Positions 1-5,659 of a DNA stretch of 6,887 bases are shown one piece after another (position 1 is the stretch's first letter; the number at the start of each line of letters is the position of its first letter). The DNA is from a bacterium (GTDB taxonomy: Bacteria; Patescibacteriota; Patescibacteriia; UBA1558; S5-K13), in contig JAIOTH010000155.1 in NCBI GenBank assembly GCA_021106915.1, positions 1-6,887 of the forward strand, read 5' to 3'. The notes beneath the pieces are model-generated. The model made no database searches. It was given only the letters and a program-made list of their open reading frames with translations, and was not told the DNA's origin. Made by a program: the position numbers and the translations under genes.

Positions 1-1
1 A

Positions 2-415
2 GTTAATCAAGGTCGTTTAAAATTAAGAGAGGGTGATATTGAGAAAAATTTAATTTTTTATCAACGAGAAAATCAAAAGAATGTTAAGCGATGTGATGCT
101 GTGATTATTAGTTTTCCAGAGACAGAACAAATTAGAGATTTATTAACTCGAGCAAATGAAGTTTTAGTTGTAATTGATAAGAAAAGAGAAATTTATTTCA
201 TTAATAATGTTAAATTTCACATTGATCAAGTAAAGGATTTGGGAAGTTTTGTGGAAATAGAGGCTATTGATGAAGGAGATTATTTAAATGAAGAAGGAAA
301 ATTGCTTCAACAATGTCAGAAATATTTAAATTTATTTGAAATTAAAGATAAGGATTTAATTGATTGTTCTTATAGTGATTTACTTTTAAAACAGAAAAAT
401 GAAAATAGTTATTGA
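2..415 (+). CDS. CYTH-domain protein, class IV adenylate cyclase (CyaB)-like, 5' partial
   Basis: The reading frame is open from the left edge to the TGA at 413-415, giving 138 residues. The GTG at 101 is internal, because conserved sequence continues upstream of it (GRLKLREG at 11-34, then LIFYQRE). The visible part matches the C-terminal two thirds of a CYTH fold: GRLKLREG, the LVVIDKKREIYFI strand pair, and the signature VKFHIDQVKDLGSFVEIEA (codons near 209-268), ending with a helical tail. The N-terminal ExExK metal-binding motif would lie before the window. CYTH enzymes act on phosphorylated substrates with divalent metals: adenylate cyclase, thiamine triphosphatase or inorganic triphosphatase. 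Which activity applies cannot be read here. It is predicted soluble and cytoplasmic. Its 3' end overlaps the next gene by 17 nt in another frame, suggesting one transcript. Family assignment is confident; reaction is not. Confidence 0.88.
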   Translation, partial: VNQGRLKLREGDIEKNLIFYQRENQKNVKRCDAVIISFPETEQIRDLLTRANEVLVVIDKKREIYFINNVKFHIDQVKDLGSFVEIEAIDEGDYLNEEGKLLQQCQKYLNLFEIKDKDLIDCSYSDLLLKQKNENSY

Positions 416-1532
416 TGCTAGATTTTTAGGAACTGGAACTGGAATTGGTCGTTATGTTGAGCAATTAATTTTGAATTTAGAAAAAATAGATTTAGAGAAT
501 GAATATTTTATATTGATTAACCAAGCAAACAAGGAGAAATATCGACCTGCGAGGTCGAATTTTAAAAAAATAATTGTTGATATTCCTTGGTATGGTTTAA
601 TGGAACAGATTAAAATTCCTTTAGTTTTGAAAAAAATAAAGCCAGATTTAGTCCATTTTCCTCATTTTAATGTACCATTTTTTTATAATCAGCCTTTTGT
701 AGTTTCCATTCATGATTTAATTTTAACAAAATACCCTAGTCCCAGAGCCACAACTTTATCACCAATTAAATACTTTTTTAAAAATTTATTTTATAGAATA
801 ATAATTAATCATGCCGTTCAGAAATCACAAGTTGTAATTACGATGGCAAATTTTACTAGAAATGAAATAATAAATGAATTTCATCTTGGAGAGACACAAA
901 AACAGAAGATTCGCGTTATTTATGAAGGAGTTACAAAATTAAAGGAAAATTGTGTCGATGTTAATTTGTGGGATCATGCCTGCCTGTTTGGTAGGCAGGG
1001 AATTAATCAGAAATTTGTTTTATATCTTGGTAATGCTTATCCTCATAAAAATTTAGAATTTTTGATTAAAGCTTGGCAAAATTTTAAAAAAGATTATCAA
1101 TTAGTTTTAATTGGTAAAAAAGATTACTTTTATCAGAATTTAGAAAAGAAAATCAAGGAATTGGGTTTAGAAAAAAAAGTAATTTTAACCGGTTTCGTGC
1201 CTGATGAAAAATTAGGAGTATTTTATCAACAGGCTCAAGCTTATGTTTTTCCTTCCTTGTGTGAAGGTTTTGGTTTACCGCCCTTGGAAGCATTAAATTT
1301 TAAATTGCCAGTTTTAGTGAGTAATAACTCTTGTCTGCCAGAAATTTTACAAGATTCAGCTTTATATTTTAACCCTCAAAAAGAAGATGATTTTTTAGAA
1401 AAATTAAATAGCATTTTATTTAATGATGATTTAAGAGAAGACTTAATTAGTAATTCAGAAAAAATATTATCAAAGTATTCTTGGTTTAAAATGGCAAGGA
1501 AAATCAAAGATTTATATCTTGAGTTTCGTTAG
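399..1532 (+). CDS. Glycosyltransferase family 4 (GT-B fold)
   Basis: This 377-residue protein has normal length for GT4. It would transfer a sugar from a nucleotide-sugar donor to a glycan or lipid-linked acceptor at the inner face of the membrane; donor and acceptor are not determined. The N-terminal domain has the glycine-rich loop GTGTGIGRY (residues 11-19), HFPHFNVPF (86-94) and SIHD (103-106, His105). The C-terminal domain has LYLGNAYPHKN (208-218, Lys217 in the usual phosphate-binding place), TGFVPDEKL (264-272) and the retaining-enzyme E-x7-E motif EGFGLPPLE with Glu289 and Glu297. There is no signal peptide or membrane segment. The ATG at 399 lies inside the CYTH gene and precedes the first beta strand (MKIVIDARFLG) directly, so it is the natural start; no Shine-Dalgarno is visible. 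Two GC-rich hairpins lie within the gene, encoding RPARSN (49-54) and ACLFGRQG (194-201). Confidence 0.93.
   Translation: MKIVIDARFLGTGTGIGRYVEQLILNLEKIDLENEYFILINQANKEKYRPARSNFKKIIVDIPWYGLMEQIKIPLVLKKIKPDLVHFPHFNVPFFYNQPFVVSIHDLILTKYPSPRATTLSPIKYFFKNLFYRIIINHAVQKSQVVITMANFTRNEIINEFHLGETQKQKIRVIYEGVTKLKENCVDVNLWDHACLFGRQGINQKFVLYLGNAYPHKNLEFLIKAWQNFKKDYQLVLIGKKDYFYQNLEKKIKELGLEKKVILTGFVPDEKLGVFYQQAQAYVFPSLCEGFGLPPLEALNFKLPVLVSNNSCLPEILQDSALYFNPQKEDDFLEKLNSILFNDDLREDLISNSEKILSKYSWFKMARKIKDLYLEFR
542..558. repeat. GC-rich palindrome inside the glycosyltransferase gene
   Basis: The left arm TCGACCT (542-548) is a perfect reverse complement of AGGTCGA (552-558), with a GCG loop. It stands out in very AT-rich surroundings and uses CGA, GCG and TCG codons that are uncommon nearby. 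It is translated in frame as RPARSN. From general recollection, short palindromes of this kind are scattered through some CPR genomes; that is not verified here. Confidence 0.5.
979..999. repeat. GC-rich CCTGCC/GGCAGG hairpin repeat inside the glycosyltransferase gene
   Basis: CCTGCCT (979-985) pairs perfectly with AGGCAGG (993-999). A G-T wobble (986/992) extends the stem and leaves a five-base loop. It is the most GC-rich stretch of the gene and falls in the linker between the two GT-B domains, just before the strand VLYLG. It is translated as part of ACLFGRQG. The arm sequence resembles the CCTGCCTGCC-type palindromes and their translated CLPAGRQG-like peptides that I recall from Parcubacteria; this resemblance is from memory. 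Confidence 0.6.
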
Positions 1533-1696
1533 TTAATATACTTTTTTACTCATTTAATTATGAAAAATTATCATTTTGTCTAAAAAAATTAATTTTAATA
1601 AAGCATTAGACGATGATTTTAGAAAGATTGAATATTTATTAAATTTTAGGTCAAGAATATATCGTCATTTTGTTTTCTCTTTTGGGTAAAATATTG

Positions 1697-1702
1697 TATA
1701 AT
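1697..1702 (+). promoter_or_regulatory. Candidate -10 box for the DUF4012 gene
   Basis: This is a perfect TATAAT hexamer in the gap before the DUF4012 gene. No good TTGACA-like -35 is found at 16-18 nt: the best spaced hexamer is TTTTCT (1673-1678, 18-nt spacer). The TG preceding it lacks the one-base gap of a true extended -10. If used, transcription would start near 1709, at the outer edge of the palindrome, with a leader of about 170 nt. A TATAAT in AT-rich DNA is weak evidence alone. Confidence 0.25.
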
Positions 1703-1706
1703 TAAG

Positions 1707-1790
1707 ATACTAATGATACGAAAGATTAATACTAATATACTAATTTTATTTTAAATTGGTATTATTAGTATAATTCGTATGTATTGGTAT
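1707..1790. repeat. Long imperfect intergenic palindrome (two nested stems)
   Basis: The outer arms are 1707-1722 (ATACTAATGATACGAA) and 1774-1790 (TTCGTATGTATTGGTAT). They are complementary except for one extra base and one G-T pair. The inner arms are 1729-1746 and 1753-1771, also complementary except for one extra base and one G-T pair, with a six-base loop (1747-1752). The two stems share the motifs ATACTAAT and TTGGTAT, so the element looks built from related units. It could be a dispersed non-coding repeat, a recombination site, or a 5' stem-loop of the DUF4012 mRNA. Confidence 0.65.
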
Positions 1791-1880
1791 ATTAGCATCG
1801 CGTGTATAAATATTGTTTTTGATTTTTTATTTATTTAATGCTAATAACTTAATTGAGATTCTTAAATTGTGATTAAGAAT

Positions 1881-4800
1881 ATGAGAAAAACAAAAATTAC
1901 AAAAAAGAAACTTCCTGCTAAAAAAAGTAAGAAGAAAGTTTTACTTTCTAAGACTAAAAAAACTAAAGCAAAGAAGGCTGTTAAAAAGAAGTCGGGTGTT
2001 AAGAAAAAGTCTGCTCTAAAAAAGAAGGTTTTTAAGAAAAAAACAAGTCCTAAAAAAATTGTAAAAAAATCAGCGACTAGGAAAAAATCTGTTAAAAATA
2101 AGAAGAAGACTGTAAAGAAAAAGATTGCTAAAAAGTTAATTTTAAAGAAGAAAATTAAAAAGACTGTTTCTTCTAAAAAGATTAGCAAACAGAAACTACC
2201 TGTAATTACAAAAAAGACTAAAGAAGAAATAATGGTGAAAAAAAATGATACGCCAGTTTTAAATTTCAATCAAAATTTTTTAGAAAGTTTTAAAAATGTT
2301 GATGATCTTTTAAATGAGGCAGAATTATCTTTAGAAAAAGAAGATTTTATATTGGAATCGGATGAATCTTTGATTTCTATTAAAATGTCTGAAAAAAAAG
2401 AAAAATTAGAGCAGATTATTAGTGAGGATATAGAAGTCTCAGAACAAGTGAGAATGGCAGAAAATTATAATTTGAAAATAAAAGGTGAAGAAATAGAGGT
2501 AAATTGTCAAAAAGAGGTACCTCTTAAATCAAATCACGTGGTTAATCTTCGTCGAAGTGAAAAAAAAGTAATTTTAAGTGAAAAACAAAAAGTAGATTTT
2601 AAAATTCCTCAAAAGAAAACAATTTCCAATTTATCTTCTTTATATTTTAAGGAAATAAGTCATTTATTTTTAAAGAGTGATTTTTTTAGATTCGTTTATT
2701 TTATTGGTCAGGGAGTAGTTTATATTTTTAAATATTCGTTTTTAGGGATTATATTTTCTTTTAAGATTTTATTATCATTTTTTATCCGAATGGCTTTATT
2801 TTTTAATTTTACTGGTCAGAAAATTCATGGGTTTTTTGTTAATTTTGATCAAGAAAAAATTGATAAGAATAGAAAAAATTCTCAAGAGAAAGTTGAAAAA
2901 TTTAAAGAAAAAGTTTTTTCTTTTAATCCTTTACTTTTATTTCAAAAAGGAAGCTTAAAATTCTATGCTAAAACTTTTAGTTTTGTATTTGTGGCTTTGT
3001 TAATTGTTTCCAGTATTTATTTATTTGGTATTGTTAATTCTTTGCAAGAAAGTAAGGGCAAAGTTTTAGGTATATCAGAGCAAGCTTATCAGAATTTTAA
3101 TGATGGTTTGCAGTCTATGATGGATTCGGATTTTAATTTAGCTCAAGAAAATTTTTCTCAAGCCAATCAAAAATTTTCTGTAGCTGAGAAAGAAATAAGT
3201 CAGCATAGTAAGGTAATTATGGATATTTTTAGACTGATTCCAGTTGGTGGTCGTCAATTGGATGATGGTATGAAACTTTTGAAGGCTGGTAGTTTAATGT
3301 CAAAATCAGCAGAACATATTAGTTTAGCATTGGAAAAACAACAAGAAATAAGTATTACTGATAAGATTAAATTAATTAGTGATAATTTGACTCAAAGTAA
3401 AGATGAATTAAAATTAGCTAGTGAGTATATTATAGATATAAATATTAATTCTTTACCGGCTGAATATAGAGAGCAATTTAAAAATATTAAAAATCAATTG
3501 CCAGCTTTGAGTGATAATTTAGAAAGTTTAGATTCCTTTTTTGATTTAAGTATGAAAATTTTAGGGTCAGAGGGTTTGCAGAGATATTTATTTATTTTTC
3601 AGAATAATAATGAAATTAGAGCTACTGGTGGTTTTATTGGTTCTTTGGCAACAGTAGATCTATCAGAAGGAGAAATTGTGAATATTTATGTGCCAGGTGG
3701 AGGTCCTTATGACTATAAGGCTGGTATTAAAAATGATTATATTTCTCCTAAGCCTTTATGGTTGATTAATCCAAGATTTTGTTTTTGGGATATGAACTGG
3801 TGGTCAGATGGACCAACTTCTTTTGCTACTGTTTTAGAAAATTTTAGTGAAGCTAGTAATCAGAGTTTAGATGGATTAATAGCTTTAAATAGTGATATTA
3901 TGGTTGATATTTTAGGTATTTTAGGTCCAATTTATTTAGAAGAGTTTGATTTAGAAATTACCAAAGAAAATTTTTACCAAAAAGTTCAGCAAGAAGTGGA
4001 AATTAATTATGATAGAGAAAAAAATCAACCTAAAGAGATTATTGGAGTTTTAATGGAAAAAGTAATGGATAGGGTTTTTAATGATGAAAGTTTGAATTAT
4101 TTGGAATTTGTTAAATTGTTTGATTTAGCAGTTAATCAAAAAGATGTTCAAATGTATTTTAAAGATCAAGGTTTACAAAGTAGTATTGAAAATTATGGTT
4201 GGTCAGGATCTGTAACTAAAACAAAAAAAGATTATTTAAGTGTAGTTAATACCAATATTGGTGGTCAAAAAACAGATCAATTTATAGATCAAGATATCCA
4301 ACATCGAGTTGATATTTTATCTAATGGAGCAATTATTGATACAGTAAAAATAAAACGAGAATATAAAGCAAAGGAAGATAATATTTTTTCTCAAGTTCCT
4401 AATAAAAATTATTTACGAGTTTATGTTCCTCAGGGTAGTAAATTATTAGAAGTTTATGGTTTTGAAAATTTTCCAGAAAGTGAATATTTAAAACCTAGTT
4501 ATAATTCATCAGAATTTTTGCAGATTTCAGAAATAGAAGGAAGAGTATCAGTAGACAAAATTTCTGGTTTAGAAATTTATGAATCTTTTGGTAAAACTGT
4601 TTTCTCTGGTTGGCAAGAAATAGAACCAGGGGAGAGTAAGGAGATTTATATCCGTTATCAATTACCTTTTAATATTGATTTAAGTTCTCAAGATAGAAAT
4701 TTAAAAGATTTATTTTTTAATACTAAGGAATTAAGTATTGATACTTATTCAATAATTTATCAAAAACAATCTGGACAAGAATCAGAAATAGAGGCTTATT

Positions 4801-4907
4801 ATAAATGGCCAAAAAATGTAGATTTAATTTGGTCTAATATTAAAGGGAGTACAATTTCTAGAAATTTTCAAGAAGATTTTGTAGTTGGTTTTGTTTTAGA
4901 GAAGTAA
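1881..4907 (+). CDS. DUF4012 domain membrane-anchored envelope protein with lysine-rich N-terminal tail
   Basis: From the ATG at 1881 the protein has 1008 residues; an in-frame GTG at 1869 would add four. Neither start has a clear Shine-Dalgarno, and ATG was preferred. Residues 1-116 are about 47% lysine with almost no acidic residues. Residues about 135-210 are acid-rich, and 267-308 are strongly hydrophobic (one or two membrane passes). A basic linker follows, then a clear membrane segment at 365-386. The rest is predicted outside: a helical region (about 390-560, including FRLIPVGG at 450-457), then the DUF4012 core with FQNNNEIRATGGFIGS (573-588), FWDMNWWSDGPTSF (635-648) and DGLIALNSD (664-672) followed by a hydrophobic ILGILGPIYL stretch, and a beta-rich C-terminal part. 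DUF4012 has no established reaction. Occurrence beside glycosyltransferases suggests a cell-surface glycan role, perhaps LCP-like; that is inference. Domain call is firm, function unknown. Confidence 0.9.
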   Translation: MRKTKITKKKLPAKKSKKKVLLSKTKKTKAKKAVKKKSGVKKKSALKKKVFKKKTSPKKIVKKSATRKKSVKNKKKTVKKKIAKKLILKKKIKKTVSSKKISKQKLPVITKKTKEEIMVKKNDTPVLNFNQNFLESFKNVDDLLNEAELSLEKEDFILESDESLISIKMSEKKEKLEQIISEDIEVSEQVRMAENYNLKIKGEEIEVNCQKEVPLKSNHVVNLRRSEKKVILSEKQKVDFKIPQKKTISNLSSLYFKEISHLFLKSDFFRFVYFIGQGVVYIFKYSFLGIIFSFKILLSFFIRMALFFNFTGQKIHGFFVNFDQEKIDKNRKNSQEKVEKFKEKVFSFNPLLLFQKGSLKFYAKTFSFVFVALLIVSSIYLFGIVNSLQESKGKVLGISEQAYQNFNDGLQSMMDSDFNLAQENFSQANQKFSVAEKEISQHSKVIMDIFRLIPVGGRQLDDGMKLLKAGSLMSKSAEHISLALEKQQEISITDKIKLISDNLTQSKDELKLASEYIIDININSLPAEYREQFKNIKNQLPALSDNLESLDSFFDLSMKILGSEGLQRYLFIFQNNNEIRATGGFIGSLATVDLSEGEIVNIYVPGGGPYDYKAGIKNDYISPKPLWLINPRFCFWDMNWWSDGPTSFATVLENFSEASNQSLDGLIALNSDIMVDILGILGPIYLEEFDLEITKENFYQKVQQEVEINYDREKNQPKEIIGVLMEKVMDRVFNDESLNYLEFVKLFDLAVNQKDVQMYFKDQGLQSSIENYGWSGSVTKTKKDYLSVVNTNIGGQKTDQFIDQDIQHRVDILSNGAIIDTVKIKREYKAKEDNIFSQVPNKNYLRVYVPQGSKLLEVYGFENFPESEYLKPSYNSSEFLQISEIEGRVSVDKISGLEIYESFGKTVFSGWQEIEPGESKEIYIRYQLPFNIDLSSQDRNLKDLFFNTKELSIDTYSIIYQKQSGQESEIEAYYKWPKNVDLIWSNIKGSTISRNFQEDFVVGFVLEK

Positions 4908-4948
4908 AATCAAGTTTAGTTTAATAAAATTAAATAATAATTAAAAAT

Positions 4949-5602
4949 ATGGCAGATAAAAAGTTTTCTAACGAAGAAGCTATTAAATTTGGCTGGGAGT
5001 CATTAAAAGAGAACTTAGGCTTTTTTTTGATTGCTGGGGCAATAATTTTTGTAATAGCTATGGTTCCTACTCTTATTCAGGAGATTATGAAGAAAAATGA
5101 TTCTGGTTCAATAAGAATTGTTTTAAATATTGTTCATTTTTTCTTTCAAATCATGGGAATGTTAGTTAGTCTGGGATTCGTTAAAGTCACTTTAAAATTA
5201 ATTGAAAAGAAAAAGGTTAGTGTGTCAGATTTATTTTCTCAATACCCTTTATTTTTAAAATATTTTCTAGCTTATATTATCTATGCTTTTATATTAATTT
5301 GCGGATTTTTTTTATTTATAGTTCCAGGAGTTATTTGGGCTATAAAGCTTAATTTTTTTCCATATTTTATATTAGAGGGTTGTGGAGTTATTGAATCTCT
5401 TAAAAAAAGTTCCCAAATTACTCAAGGTTCTAAATGGGATTTATTTGTCTTTGGTGTAATCTTATCTTTAATTAGCATAGCCGGCGTCTTAGTTTTTGGT
5501 GTTGGTATTTTAATTACCATACCTATTGTCGCTATGGCAGAAGTATTTGTTTATCAGAAATTAAAATCAGGATTTAAATTTTCGGAAAATTTAGTTAAAT
5601 AG
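4949..5602 (+). CDS. Polytopic membrane protein, DUF975/YciC-like
   Basis: This protein has 217 residues. A short polar N-terminus (KKFSNEEAIKFGWESLKENL) precedes hydrophobic segments at about 24-44, 57-80, 103-132 and 164-200. The longer ones probably each cross the membrane twice, giving about six passes. The central block FLFIVPGVIWAIKLNFFPYF (121-140) followed by IESLKKSSQITQGSKWDLF (148-166) is the typical signature of DUF975/YciC-type membrane proteins, where an E-x-L-K-K-S helix links two hairpins. No catalytic residues are apparent and no function is established for these proteins. The ATG at 4949 lies 41 nt after the DUF4012 stop in an A-rich leader without a Shine-Dalgarno, so co-transcription with DUF4012 is plausible. 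A strong hairpin follows 19 nt after its stop. Confidence 0.75.
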   Translation: MADKKFSNEEAIKFGWESLKENLGFFLIAGAIIFVIAMVPTLIQEIMKKNDSGSIRIVLNIVHFFFQIMGMLVSLGFVKVTLKLIEKKKVSVSDLFSQYPLFLKYFLAYIIYAFILICGFFLFIVPGVIWAIKLNFFPYFILEGCGVIESLKKSSQITQGSKWDLFVFGVILSLISIAGVLVFGVGILITIPIVAMAEVFVYQKLKSGFKFSENLVK

Positions 5603-5621
5603 TTTTGATAAAAATAGAGTT

Positions 5622-5650
5622 TATAAAGACGATTTTTAATCGTCTTTATA
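5622..5650 (+). terminator. Perfect hairpin between the DUF975-like gene and murJ, possible terminator
   Basis: TATAAAGACGAT (5622-5633) is the exact reverse complement of ATCGTCTTTATA (5639-5650). An added T-A pair (5634/5638) gives a 13-bp stem with a TTT loop. The downstream tract TATTATTGT is only partly T-rich, so termination may be weak or partial. The murJ ATG begins nine bases after the stem, leaving no room for a separate promoter downstream of the hairpin. The structure could equally be a leader hairpin affecting murJ translation. Confidence 0.6.
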
Positions 5651-5659
5651 TATTATTGT

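Larger units (their letters stand above)
1533..1868. other. 336-nt intergenic region between glycosyltransferase and DUF4012 genes
   Basis: This is the only long gap in the window. It contains a possible 37-codon ORF from a TTG (1576-1689), a TATAAT box at 1697-1702, and a long imperfect palindrome at 1707-1790. The remaining part (about 1791-1868) is AT-rich with no recognisable element beyond a weak GAG at 1855-1857. No convincing terminator follows the glycosyltransferase gene. No tRNA or known structured RNA was recognised. Confidence 0.6.

Noticed and set aside
101..103. GTG as the start of the CYTH gene
   Set aside because: The frame stays open upstream to the window edge and encodes conserved CYTH sequence (GRLKLREG), so the true start is outside the window.
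413..415. TGA possibly read as glycine (genetic code 25)
   Set aside because: No in-frame TGA occurs in the four other coding regions, glycine is encoded by GGN throughout, and the CYTH protein ends naturally here; a recoded genome would use TGA internally.
1570..1617. Weak hairpin (GTCTAA/TTAGAC plus ATCAT/ATGAT) as terminator of the glycosyltransferase gene
   Set aside because: The stem is short and interrupted, with a 22-base loop and no following T tract; it is not convincing as a terminator.
1862..2269. 135-codon minus-strand frame rich in Phe and Leu
   Set aside because: It is the antisense shadow of the lysine-rich tail (AAA/AAG read backwards gives TTT/CTT). The plus-strand frame continues into a recognisable DUF4012 protein.
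2512..2525. 14-bp perfect palindrome AAGAGGTACCTCTT in the DUF4012 gene
   Set aside because: A seven-pair palindrome of mixed composition is expected about by chance in a window this long, and it lies in a low-constraint linker with no other support.
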